In this document: piece after piece, positions 55,720 to 64,000 of the stretch
Layout of the letters: each line of letters begins with the position of its first letter
Numbering within the stretch: the first letter of the stretch is position 1
Assembly: GCA_963806495.1 (NCBI GenBank)
Contig: CAWDYA010000008.1
Location: 310,001-374,000 of the forward strand
DNA length: 64,000 bases
From: CAWDYA01 sp963806495
Lineage (GTDB): Bacteria; Acidobacteriota; Polarisedimenticolia; JACPZX01; DASXTC01
Direction: 5' to 3'
The notes under the pieces: model-generated
Database searches by the model: none
What the model saw: only the letters and a program-made list of their open reading frames with translations
What the model was told of the DNA's origin: nothing
Program-made: the position numbers and the translations under genes

Positions 55720-57131
55720 CGCCTCACCCCGCCGCCCGCCTCCTCCGCCACGCGGGACTGGTACGCCTCCACGTCGAACTTGCGCGCCATCCCCGCGTGG
55801 GTCATGGTGCGCACCAGGCCGAACACGGGACGACGCGGCCCCCAGGGCCGATCGTGCTTGGCCCCGATCGCCCACGCGACTCCCGCATAGCCGTTCGGAT
55901 CCCGGCCATCCATCTCGTACCTGTCGTTGAGCTGCACGGCGATGTCGAACGCCTCCTCGGGGCTGCGCGTCCACTCCAGGATCTTCTTGGCCCAGTACAT
56001 TCTCATATACCCGTGCATGCGGCCCGTGACCGCCATCTCGGTCTGCGCCGCGTTCCAGAGCCGATCGTGCGTCCCGGCGTTCTCCAGACGGCGCCGCGTG
56101 TACAGCCGGGGACGCGGATCCTCGGCCCGCTCGCGCAGGGTCGCCTTCGCCCACGCATGGCATCCTTCGAGCGAATCATAACGATGGTTTCGCACGACGT
56201 AGTTGACCGCCAGCTCCCGGCGGACGATCAGCTCCTCGAGAAACGCCTCCTTCGCCTTCCGGGGGGCGCGTGCCTTGCGCACCGCGAGCGCCACGGTGTG
56301 GGGCCCGATCTGCCCGAAGTGCAGATATGCGGAAAGCTCGCTCGTTCCATGCAGATCCGGCCGATTGCGATCGATGTCGTACCGGGCGAGGCGGCGCGCG
56401 ACGAACGTCCTCAGCCGCCGATGCGCCTCGGCCGTGCCCCCGCGCAGCCCCGAAACGGGAGACGCGCCCGTGCCGAGCGGAAGGCCCCGCAGCAGGCCCT
56501 GAGGCCGCCTGACCAGCGGCTCGACATCGATCGAGGCGGGCAGGCGCCGCGGCGGCCAGGGGGTGCGCGCCTTCGGGTTTCCCGGCGCGACGAGATACTC
56601 GTCCAGGAGGCGGTGGATCCGGGGGCGAAGCGTCCGTGCAGCGTACTCCTCCCGCTCGAACAACGCCGAAGGGACGATGACGTCGGCGTCGACCGTCCAG
56701 AAGGGCACGGCGAGCTTCCGCGCGGCGCTGTCGCGCCAGCCCGCCGGCTCCCTCAGCGGATTCTCGTCTCCGATGACGAGGGCGGGCCGGATCTCGGCGC
56801 ACAGCCTGAGCAGATCGTGATCGGGCCACGCGCGCAGCACGAAGGCCGCGCCCCGGGAACGCACCCGCCGCGCGGTCTCTGCGATCCCCTCGGCCAGGAA
56901 GGCATAGTGCCTGGCGTTGGCCCCGGGGTACCCGGGGTGCAGCCCGAAGAACACCGCGACCGGAAGCCCGAGGGCGTTGCCGGCCGCGATCGCCGTGTTC
57001 AGCGCCGGATTGTCGACGCCGCGCTGCGCTCGCTGCATCCAGTACACGACACAGCGGCCGTCCGGGTCGGGATCTCCGGATCGTCGCACACGCACGCGTG
57101 TGTCCGCGGCCAGCTTCTGCAGCCCGCTCAT
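55716..57131 (-). CDS. phr: Deoxyribodipyrimidine photolyase, class II
   Basis: A 471-residue class II CPD photolyase, which uses FADH- and blue light to split cyclobutane pyrimidine dimers. Class II hallmarks are CVVYWMQRAQR near the N-terminus and the C-terminal FAD region: LIVRRELAVNYVVRN, TEMAVTGRMHGYMRMYWAKK and ILEWTRSPEEAFD, with NGYAGVAWAIGAKHDRPWG. A possible -10 box (TAGCAT) lies about 30 bases upstream on the minus strand. The ATG at 57131 is preferred; an in-frame ATG at 57158 would add nine residues (MGHHVQSGA) and sits almost on the predicted transcript start. It is the first gene of the phr-ybgA-like-PQQ operon. Confidence 0.93.
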   Translation of the reverse strand: MSGLQKLAADTRVRVRRSGDPDPDGRCVVYWMQRAQRGVDNPALNTAIAAGNALGLPVAVFFGLHPGYPGANARHYAFLAEGIAETARRVRSRGAAFVLRAWPDHDLLRLCAEIRPALVIGDENPLREPAGWRDSAARKLAVPFWTVDADVIVPSALFEREEYAARTLRPRIHRLLDEYLVAPGNPKARTPWPPRRLPASIDVEPLVRRPQGLLRGLPLGTGASPVSGLRGGTAEAHRRLRTFVARRLARYDIDRNRPDLHGTSELSAYLHFGQIGPHTVALAVRKARAPRKAKEAFLEELIVRRELAVNYVVRNHRYDSLEGCHAWAKATLRERAEDPRPRLYTRRRLENAGTHDRLWNAAQTEMAVTGRMHGYMRMYWAKKILEWTRSPEEAFDIAVQLNDRYEMDGRDPNGYAGVAWAIGAKHDRPWGPRRPVFGLVRTMTHAGMARKFDVEAYQSRVAEEAGGGVRR

Positions 57132-57232
57132 GGCTCCGCTTTGTACATGATGCCCCATGCTAGCATGCGCGCTTCGGCCCGCACCCCTCGCCCGGTAGCG
57201 CGCCCGGGGGGCCTATGTTAGAGTCGAACGCC

Positions 57233-60200
57233 ATGCGGACCCGCAGGATCCCCCCAGCGCTGGCCGTGCTTGCGGCGGTCTCGATCCTCACGGGATCGCT
57301 CACCTCCGCGGCTATCTTCTGCGTCGACGCGAACAACACGTCGGGAGCCGAGGACGGGTCGCGGGCGCGCCCGTTCAGCGCCATCGCCTCCGCGCTCCTG
57401 AGGGCCGCCTCGGGCGATACCGTCCGGGTCGCCGGGGGGGTCTACGACGAGAACATACTCGTCCCCTCGGGCGTGAAGGTGCTGGGCGGGGGAAACGACG
57501 GCCGGCCCGACTGCGGGGATCCCAACAACCTGCTGGATCCGAACAACCCGTTCGAGCCGGGCGCTCTCCGCACGATCGACGGAGGCAACCGCACCAACGC
57601 GGTCACCATCGGCTCGTCGGATCCGAACACCCGGTTCGAGGGCTTCACCGTCACCCATGGGCTCGGTCTCAGCGGCGGCGGCATCTTTGTTTCGGGCCCC
57701 GCAACCGTCATCAACAACGTCGTGATGGGGAACACCAGCCGGGGAGGCACCCCCTTCGGCAACTCGATCGGCGCCGGTATCGCCGTCGGCGGCAACGCGC
57801 GGATCGAGCACAACATGATCCTGTCGAACACGGCGCTCGGCGGCACGGGCGGCGGTATCGCGGTGTTCGCTGGCTCGCCCGTCATCACCCGCAACACGAT
57901 CGTCGGCAACAACGCGCTCTCGACCCCGGACGGCTTCTACGGATACGGCGGCGGCATCTCGGTGATCTACCCCTCGGCGCAGCCCGCCATCACCTCCAAC
58001 GTCATCCAGGGCAACCGCTCGGATCAGGGAGGCGGCGGAATCGACGTGTACCGGTCTCCCGCCATCGTCGCGGGCAACACCATCGACGGGAACACCACCG
58101 GCGTGCCGGGGGGCAAGCTGGGCTACGGCGGCGGCATCGGGATCGTCGGGACGTCGCCTCTTACGACCTCCCGCCCGGCCATCATCAACAACCTGGTTCT
58201 GGGCAATCACGCGGTGTCCGGCGGCGGTGGCGTGGACGTCCTGCAGGCCAATCCGCTGTTCAGCGACAACAACATTTACGGGAACACCCGCGGCAACTTC
58301 AACGGCAAGCCGAATCCGATCGGCACGGATGGAAACGTCTCGATCGATCCGATGGTCGACCCGAACATGCCAACCATTCCGCCCATGGCGCCGCCGCCGG
58401 CCGGATTCGCGCACATCGACGCGGGCCATCCCGGGATCTTCTGCATCGACACGAACCCGTCCGACCCGAACTGCCCGGACGCCGCCGGCGACCGCCTCGT
58501 CACCTCCCTGCTGCTCGGCGAGAGCGACATGATGGGATTTCCACGCACCCTCGACGGCAACGGCGACGGTCTGCAAAGACCCGACTTCGGAGCGTACGAG
58601 TACACGCCCGGCGGCACCGGCGATCTCGATGACGACGGGGTGACCGATTCCGTGCCGGACAACTGTCCGGCGGCGTGGAACCCCTCGCAGGCGGACGTCG
58701 ACGGAGATGGCATCGGCGATGTCTGCGACAACTGCCCGTCGATGTACAACCCCGCCAAGGACTGCGATCAGGACTCGACCACGCCGGACGCGCAGTGCGA
58801 CGCCGACCTGGATGCGGTGGGCGACGAGTGCGACGTGGACCTCGACAACGACACGATCCGTGAGGACTACGACGGCGACCCGAACACCGTCAGCCTCTGT
58901 GTCGGCGGCGCGACTTCATCCTGCGACGACAACTGTGCCGGCACCAGCAACGTGTCCCAGTCCGACGGCGACAAGGACGGCGTGGGCGACGCCTGCGACA
59001 ACTGCACCACCGTTCGCAACGGCGACTGCAGCATCGCGGGCCAGCTCTTCTGCGACGCCAACCGCGACGGCAGCCAGGATCCGAACGAGATAGCCGAGGG
59101 CAACCAGACGGATACCGACGGCGACCAGTTCGGTGACGCCTGCGACAACTGCCCCGGCATTCCGAACGGCGACTGCACGGCCAGCATCGACTACTGCGAC
59201 ATCAACGGGGACGGCGTGCTCAGCTCTCAGGAGCAGAGTCTCGGATTCCTGACCGACCGCGACAAGGACGGGATCGGTGACGCCTGCGACCCGGATCTGG
59301 ATCAGGACGGCATCCCGTGCGGGCTCGTTCTGATGGATCCGAACAACCCGGCGAGCCTGGTCGTGGCCGTGGATTGCACCTCCAACCCGTGCACCGGCGG
59401 CGACACCATGGGGTGCTACGACAACTGCCCCATCCTCGCGAACCCGCTGCAGATCGACGCCGATGCCGACGGCGTGGGCGACGCCTGCGACAACTGTCCG
59501 CCCCCCACGGCCAACCCCCTGTCCGACTGCGACGGCGACCCCAATACTCCGATGGTGCAGTGCGACTTCGACCTCGACGGCAAGGGCGACGAGTGCGACC
59601 CGGATGACGACAACGACACGATCCCCGACGACTTCGACATGGACCCCAACACCGTCAACCCCTGCACCGGCGGCAACACGATGAACTGCGACGACAACTG
59701 TCCCTTCCGGTTCAACGACACGCAGTCGGACCTCAACGGGAACGGCATCGGTGACGTGTGCGATCCGGATCCCGACGGCGACGACATCTACAACGACTTC
59801 GATGCGGACCCGAACACCCGGAACATCTGCACTGGGGGTCTGGCCATGGGTTGTGACGACAACTGCCCGCTCGTCTACAACCCGTCGCAGGCGGACACGG
59901 ACGGCGATCTCGTGGGCGACCTGTGCGACAACTGCGACGCCATCGGCAACACGTTCCAGACCGACGCCGACGGCGACGGGATCGGCGACCCGTGCGACCC
60001 GGATGCGGACAATGACGGCATCCTCGAGGACTTCGACGGAGATCCGAACACCCCCACCCCCTGCTCGGGCGGCAACACGATGAACTGCGATGACAACAGC
60101 CCGGACATCTACAATCCCATGCAGGAGGACGACGACGGCGACGGGATCGGCAACCTCTCCGACAACTGCGTCACCGTCCCCAACCCGACGCAGGCCGACA

Positions 60201-60916
60201 CCGATGGCGACAGGATCGGTGACGCCTGCGACGACGACCTTGACGGCGACGGGATCTCAAACACCAAAGACAACTGCCAGGATATCGCCAACGCGCTGCA
60301 GGGCGATCTGGATCGGGACGGGACAGGCGATCTGTGCGACCCGGACGCCGATGGGGACACCGTCGCCGACTCCGGGGACAACTGCCTCGGCCTGTACAAC
60401 CCGACGCAGACGGACGACGACGGGGACGGCCTCGGTGACGCCTGCGATCTCTGCCTTGGCACGCCGTCCACAGTGAACTCCGACTCCGACGCCGACGGGC
60501 TCGGGGACGTGTGCGACAACTGCCCCCAGGAGCCCAACCCCGGCCAGTCCGACGCCGACGGGGACGGTATAGGCAACGCCTGCGACAGGCCCGAGGTGGC
60601 CGTGGCGCCGATCCGCGGCCCGGCCCAGGCCCGTCTCGGCGGCGCCGCGACGGCCTACCGCATCACGATCCGGAACAAGGGCACCGCCGACGCTCTGGTG
60701 AACTGGTCGGTCGAGCTGCTCGATCCGGCCGGCACGCCGACCCCGGTCCAGTCCATGACGGACGTGCCGATCCCGGCCGGCACCGGAACCTCCTTCCAGG
60801 TGACCGTCAGCCTGCCCGGCGGCGGGTCGAGAGGGATCTGGTCGATCGTGGCCGACGTGTTCGCCACGGGATCGAAGAATCACGACCTGGCGGTGCTGCC
60901 CGTCAAGGCGCGCTAG
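57233..60916 (+). CDS. Secreted beta-helix / thrombospondin type 3 repeat surface protein
   Basis: A 1227-residue exported protein in three parts. After the signal peptide, residues about 20-440 form a right-handed parallel beta-helix of the pectate-lyase/Pbl type (repeated GGGI, NNVVMGN, ITRNTIVGNN, NNLVLGN motifs). About 460-1115 is a long calcium-binding thrombospondin type 3 array: well over ten repeats of the form D-DGxGDxCDNCP (ADVDGDGIGDVCDNCP, TDTDGDQFGDACDNCP and many more), with disulfide-spaced cysteines. The last ~110 residues look like a CARDB beta-sandwich (AYRITIRNKGTADALVNWSV). It is probably a calcium-stabilised surface or matrix protein. An earlier ATG at 57215 overlaps a TATGTT -10 box, so the ATG at 57233 is preferred. 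Confidence 0.88.
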   Translation: MRTRRIPPALAVLAAVSILTGSLTSAAIFCVDANNTSGAEDGSRARPFSAIASALLRAASGDTVRVAGGVYDENILVPSGVKVLGGGNDGRPDCGDPNNLLDPNNPFEPGALRTIDGGNRTNAVTIGSSDPNTRFEGFTVTHGLGLSGGGIFVSGPATVINNVVMGNTSRGGTPFGNSIGAGIAVGGNARIEHNMILSNTALGGTGGGIAVFAGSPVITRNTIVGNNALSTPDGFYGYGGGISVIYPSAQPAITSNVIQGNRSDQGGGGIDVYRSPAIVAGNTIDGNTTGVPGGKLGYGGGIGIVGTSPLTTSRPAIINNLVLGNHAVSGGGGVDVLQANPLFSDNNIYGNTRGNFNGKPNPIGTDGNVSIDPMVDPNMPTIPPMAPPPAGFAHIDAGHPGIFCIDTNPSDPNCPDAAGDRLVTSLLLGESDMMGFPRTLDGNGDGLQRPDFGAYEYTPGGTGDLDDDGVTDSVPDNCPAAWNPSQADVDGDGIGDVCDNCPSMYNPAKDCDQDSTTPDAQCDADLDAVGDECDVDLDNDTIREDYDGDPNTVSLCVGGATSSCDDNCAGTSNVSQSDGDKDGVGDACDNCTTVRNGDCSIAGQLFCDANRDGSQDPNEIAEGNQTDTDGDQFGDACDNCPGIPNGDCTASIDYCDINGDGVLSSQEQSLGFLTDRDKDGIGDACDPDLDQDGIPCGLVLMDPNNPASLVVAVDCTSNPCTGGDTMGCYDNCPILANPLQIDADADGVGDACDNCPPPTANPLSDCDGDPNTPMVQCDFDLDGKGDECDPDDDNDTIPDDFDMDPNTVNPCTGGNTMNCDDNCPFRFNDTQSDLNGNGIGDVCDPDPDGDDIYNDFDADPNTRNICTGGLAMGCDDNCPLVYNPSQADTDGDLVGDLCDNCDAIGNTFQTDADGDGIGDPCDPDADNDGILEDFDGDPNTPTPCSGGNTMNCDDNSPDIYNPMQEDDDGDGIGNLSDNCVTVPNPTQADTDGDRIGDACDDDLDGDGISNTKDNCQDIANALQGDLDRDGTGDLCDPDADGDTVADSGDNCLGLYNPTQTDDDGDGLGDACDLCLGTPSTVNSDSDADGLGDVCDNCPQEPNPGQSDADGDGIGNACDRPEVAVAPIRGPAQARLGGAATAYRITIRNKGTADALVNWSVELLDPAGTPTPVQSMTDVPIPAGTGTSFQVTVSLPGGGSRGIWSIVADVFATGSKNHDLAVLPVKAR

Positions 60917-60918
60917 CG

Positions 60919-62298
60919 GTGAGACGGGTCTGGCTTCTCGCCGGCGTGGTGAGCGCGCTCGCGCTGCTCGTCGTCGCCTTCTTCTGGCTGCGCCCCGCCC
61001 GGATCAAGCAGGACACCAGCTTCCTCGTGATCGTCGTCGATTCGATGCGCGCCGACCATCTCGCTCCCTACGGATACACGCGCGCGACCTCGCCGGTCAT
61101 CGACGGGCTCGCGCGCGACGGCATCGTCTTCGAGAATGCGTGGTCCCAGGCGCCCTGGACCCGGCCTTCGGTGGCCTCGATCTTCACCTCCACCTTCATC
61201 GCCGTGCATCGCGTCCTGTACAGCGGCCGCGTGGTGGACGGCGAGAAGCGTACCGACGTGCTGAGCGACAAGTTCGTGACGATTGCCGAAGCGCTCCATG
61301 CCGGCGGTTACGCCACCGGCGGATTCGGCAAGAAGATCCACCTGCGCCCCGGGTTCGGCTTCGGACAGGGGTTCGACGGCTACGACATGAATGCCGGAAA
61401 CGCCGCGCGGATCAACAAGGTCACCCTGCGCTGGCTGCGCCACAACGACCCCGATCGTTTCTTCATCTACCTTCACTACAACGACCCGCATTACCCGTAC
61501 AAGCCCGCGGCCCGGTGGGCGAAGTTCGGCGCCACCAAGGCACGCGTGCAAATCAACGGCCGCACGAAGAAGGCGTTCCACGACGGCGCCCTGCAGCTCT
61601 CGCCCGCCGACATCCAGCAGCTCATCGACCTGTACGACGGGGAGATCGCCTACACCGACGATGCGATCGGCGCGCTTCTCCACGCGATAGGGCGGCTCGG
61701 GTATCGCAGGCTCCTCGTGCTGGTGACGGCCGATCACGGCGAGGAGTTTCTCGACCACGGTGACATCACGCACGGTCAGTCTCTCTACAACGAGCTGATT
61801 CACGTGCCGTTCATCATCGGAGGCACGGGCCTCGAGTCCGGCTCCCGGCATCTCAGGGTGAAGACACCGGTGAGGCTGATCGACATCATGCCGACCTTCC
61901 TGCAGATGGCCGGGCTCCCGGAACCTCCCGGGATCCAGGGAACGAGCCTCGTGCCGCTCATGAGCGGCGAAGCTGCGCCGCCGGGGACACCCCTCGCCTT
62001 CAGCCAGCGGCGCGACGAGGAGGATCCCGGCTTCTCCGACGCGATCACGGACGGACGGTGGAAGCTGATCCGTGACCGGGCGCTGGGCCGGACCATGCTG
62101 TTCGACCTGGCGGCCGACCCCGGGGAGAACCTCCCGGTCGGCGGCGTCAACCAGGATGTCGTGGCGCGTCTGACCGGCGAGATGGATCGCTGGTCGGAGG
62201 CCAACACGGCGCTGTACGATCGCATCCGGCCCGAGGAGACGACTCCCCTCGACCCCGAGACCGAGGAGCGCCTCCGCTCGCTCGGATACATCAACTGA
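60919..62298 (+). CDS. Sulfatase-family hydrolase, Thr in place of the FGly Cys
   Basis: A 459-residue alkaline-phosphatase-superfamily enzyme with one N-terminal transmembrane helix (about 5-24) and an extracytoplasmic domain. Metal-site motifs VVDSMRADHLAPYGY (D41) and VTADHGEEFLDHG are intact. The catalytic motif reads APWTRPSVASIFTS, with Thr81 where sulfatases have the Cys or Ser that becomes formylglycine. The pattern W-T-x-P-S-x-A-S is typical of a branch with Thr nucleophile (phosphoethanolamine-transferase or phosphodiesterase-like), so sulfate-ester hydrolysis is doubtful. The GTG start lies two bases after the thrombospondin gene and the glycosyltransferase follows by two bases. 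Confidence 0.82.
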   Translation: MRRVWLLAGVVSALALLVVAFFWLRPARIKQDTSFLVIVVDSMRADHLAPYGYTRATSPVIDGLARDGIVFENAWSQAPWTRPSVASIFTSTFIAVHRVLYSGRVVDGEKRTDVLSDKFVTIAEALHAGGYATGGFGKKIHLRPGFGFGQGFDGYDMNAGNAARINKVTLRWLRHNDPDRFFIYLHYNDPHYPYKPAARWAKFGATKARVQINGRTKKAFHDGALQLSPADIQQLIDLYDGEIAYTDDAIGALLHAIGRLGYRRLLVLVTADHGEEFLDHGDITHGQSLYNELIHVPFIIGGTGLESGSRHLRVKTPVRLIDIMPTFLQMAGLPEPPGIQGTSLVPLMSGEAAPPGTPLAFSQRRDEEDPGFSDAITDGRWKLIRDRALGRTMLFDLAADPGENLPVGGVNQDVVARLTGEMDRWSEANTALYDRIRPEETTPLDPETEERLRSLGYIN

Positions 62299-62300
62299 CC

Positions 62301-63423
62301 ATGCGCGTGGTCCACGTCAACACGGAAAGAACCTGGCGCGGCGGCGAGAGCCAGGTCTTCAATCTGATGCGCGGGCTGCGCGCGCGCGGCCACGATGTCG
62401 AGGCCGTGACGCTGCCGGGCGGGGTTCTCGGACGGCGCTGTCTCGATGAGGGGTTCGACGTTCTCCCGCTTGCCATGCGCAGCGACGCGGATCTGCTCGC
62501 GGCGATGCGGCTCGCCCGTCATGCCCGCCGGCGTCGGGCGGACATCCTCCACGCGCAGACCGCGCGGGCACACTCCATCGCCCTGCTGGCGCGTCTGCTC
62601 GGCGCCCCTGCCAGACTGATCGTGAGCCGGCGGCTCGACTTCCCGATCCGCCGCAACCCGCCCAACCTGTGGAAGTACCGGAGCCGCGCCGTGGACGGCT
62701 ACATCGCCGTGGCCGGCGTGATCCGTGACATCCTCGTGGACGCTGGCGTCGACCCGGCGCGCGTCACGGTGATCAACAGCAGCATCGAGCTCGAGCGGTT
62801 CACCGGCGCCGGGGACCACCGCCTCGAGGTGAGACGGGAGCTCGGTATACCCGACGACGCCCCCCTCGTGGGCAACGTGGCGGCGCTGGCCTGGCACAAG
62901 GGTCAGAAGGATCTGATCGCCGCCATGCGGCCGGTGCTCGACGCGATCCCGGGGGCGTGGCTGGTGATCGTCGGCGGCGGCGAGGAGCGCGAGCCCCTGG
63001 AGCGGCTCATCGGGCAGCTCTCGCTCGGGCAACGTGTCGTGCTCACGGGGACCCGGACCGACGTGCCGCGGCTGCTGACCGCGTTCGACCTGTTCTGCAT
63101 GCCCTCCTATCTCGAGGGACTCTGCAATTCGGTGCTCGAGGCGTTCGCCGTGGGTATCCCGGTCGTGGCCACCCGGGCCGGCGGGCTGCCCGAGAATCGT
63201 GGAGCACGAAATCACGGGGCTGCTCGCGCCCCCGCGCGACCCGGCGGCGCTCGCCGCCGCGATCGTCCGGCTCCTGTCCGATACCGATCTCGCGCGCCGC
63301 GTGAGCCAAGCCGGTGGCCGTCTCGTCCGCGAGCGGTTCGGGGTCGACCGGATGGTCGAATCGACCGAGGCCTGCTACCGGTCGGTGCTGGCGGGCAGCG
63401 GGCCGAGCCGTACCACCACGTAG
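62301..63423 (+). CDS. GT4-family glycosyltransferase, one frame break
   Basis: A protein of about 373 residues with a GT-B fold. The N-terminal half has VVHVNTERTWRGGESQVFNL (acceptor side) and RADILHAQTARAH; the C-terminal half has VGNVAALAWHKGQKDLIAAM, LVIVGGGEEREPLERL, VVLTGTRTDVPRLL and the nucleotide-sugar motif MPSYLEGLCNSVLEAFAVGI with the E-x7-E pair. One extra A near 63196 (GAGAATCGTG, read GAGATCGTG) breaks the frame; the corrected C-terminus is IVEHEITGLLAPPRDPAALA to the TAG at 63423. It probably transfers a sugar during surface-glycan or LPS synthesis. Its last 49 bases are antisense to the end of the next gene. Confidence 0.88.
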
Positions 63424-64000
63424 TCGCCGGCCGAGAACAGCACCCGGTCGCGTGGCGGGTCCAGCAACACGAACCCCGCCTCCCGTCCCTTCGCGAACCG
63501 GGCCCTGTTCTCCTCCTCGAACGGTGCGAAGTAATGCCACCCGCCGTCTTCGTATCTGCGGCGATTGACAAGAAAGACGTCCGCTCCGTAGCGGTCGTGC
63601 AACCGCTCGACGTCCTCCCATCGCGTCGCAAAGCAGGCGGCCAGTTCCGCCTCGATCCGCTCGGAGACACGGCGGTAGTACTCGCGATAGTAAGGCAGCG
63701 ACGTCTCCATCGATGCCAGGAAGCTGCGCCTCGCCCGCAGACCGACCCCGTCGGCGTCGAGCGGATGCGCGGCGACGAGCGTGTCCTTCGGCATCGACCG
63801 GAGAAACCGGTACGCCTCCTCCAGTCCGGCGGGCTCCGGCCGGGACAGATCCGAGGCGATCGACCGGCCGGCCGTCAGGGCGCTTCCCGCCACCACCGCC
63901 AGCGCCGCGACCCCGACGAGGAGCGGCCGGCGCGCCGGCCGCAGCACCACGCTTCGCCCCCATCGTGCCATGATCGCGTCGAGAAGGCGCGGCACGATCG
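63375..64000 (-). CDS. C-terminal part of a membrane protein, cut by window edge
   Basis: At least 205 residues in the window, read leftwards to the stop at 63375. The visible part opens with one hydrophobic helix (RRPLLVGVAALAVVAGSALTAG) followed by a soluble domain (SLPYYREYYRRVSERIEAEL, DVFLVNRRRYEDGGWHYFAP, VLLDPPRDRVLFSAGDYVVV) resembling the soluble C-terminal domain of large polytopic mannosyl/arabinosyltransferase-type or O-antigen-related membrane proteins. The frame is open to the right edge, so the real start, probably with many helices, is outside. The ATG at 63995 need not be the start. Family assignment is weak; surface-glycan synthesis fits the neighbour. Confidence 0.6.
   Translation of the reverse strand, partial: IVPRLLDAIMARWGRSVVLRPARRPLLVGVAALAVVAGSALTAGRSIASDLSRPEPAGLEEAYRFLRSMPKDTLVAAHPLDADGVGLRARRSFLASMETSLPYYREYYRRVSERIEAELAACFATRWEDVERLHDRYGADVFLVNRRRYEDGGWHYFAPFEEENRARFAKGREAGFVLLDPPRDRVLFSAGDYVVVRLGPLPASTDR

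Noticed and set aside
58600..60600. DNA-level tandem repeat across the thrombospondin gene
   Set aside because: The repetition is at protein level (calcium-binding D-DGxGD-C-C units) and varies in DNA; it needs no separate repeat element.

Overview
The window is about 64 kb of GC-rich (roughly two-thirds G+C by eye), densely packed chromosomal DNA from a Gram-negative bacterium. Kdo synthesis genes, LapA/LapB-like proteins, outer-membrane barrels and lipobox or Sec signals all imply an outer membrane with LPS. The secreted von Willebrand protein with the 'VWFA-related' signature, the metallopeptidase/propeller/Omp85 fusion and the many thrombospondin, PKD and subtilisin secreted proteins point to Acidobacteriota (perhaps a Polarisedimenticolia- or Thermoanaerobaculia-like lineage). 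That placement is inference. I see no rRNA, tRNA, CRISPR array, transposase or phage gene.

Layout. 0-4 kb: a membrane pyrophosphatase cut by the left edge, then an accessory patch with a decayed ClbS/DfsB-like gene and a SYLF lipid-binding protein, bracketed by an inverted ~178-bp intergenic repeat and ending in four tandem 25-bp hairpin units. 4-11 kb: two divergent envelope operons, transaldolase-kdsC-kdsA to the left and a second KdsC-like phosphatase, LapA, LapB and a DUF4388 protein to the right, followed by HtrA and a strong terminator. 11-20 kb: one translationally coupled operon with an NtrC-type regulator, acyl-CoA synthetase, thiolase, FadB/J-type enzyme, thioredoxin-type arsenate reductase/phosphatase and a VLCAD-like acyl-CoA dehydrogenase, i.e. 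a near-complete fatty-acid beta-oxidation set. 20-27 kb: an indel-ridden M1 aminopeptidase, gatB, a small membrane-anchored gluzincin, and ftsEX. 27-32 kb, minus strand: a four-gene envelope cluster (VWFA-related secreted protein, TPR protein, CsgG/FlgO-like protein, and a metallopeptidase-propeller-Omp85 fusion), which is the best candidate here for an undescribed system. 32-38 kb: aroA, a porin with its terminator, an AT-richer gap, an M20 peptidase and an HATPase protein divergent around a 27-bp inverted repeat. 38-49 kb: a subtilase, a CsgG-like lipoprotein, an unknown secreted protein, an SDR, a methyltransferase, an EamA transporter and an M14 carboxypeptidase. 49-57 kb, minus strand: a ~1200-residue fused flavoprotein, then the photolyase-DUF523/DUF1722-PQQ-type dehydrogenase overlapping operon. 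57-64 kb: a beta-helix/thrombospondin type 3 surface protein, a sulfatase-fold enzyme, a GT4 glycosyltransferase and the end of a membrane protein cut by the right edge.

Together the genes suggest a heterotroph living on protein and lipid: seven peptidase genes (HtrA, M1, two gluzincins, M20, S8, M14), a beta-oxidation operon, and a heavily decorated cell surface.

A caution on the data: at least seven otherwise intact genes carry a single reading-frame break, and each is resolved by removing one extra base. The M1 gene carries many more. These look more like assembly or base-calling insertions than real gene decay, so affected genes are annotated as whole reading units with the break noted.
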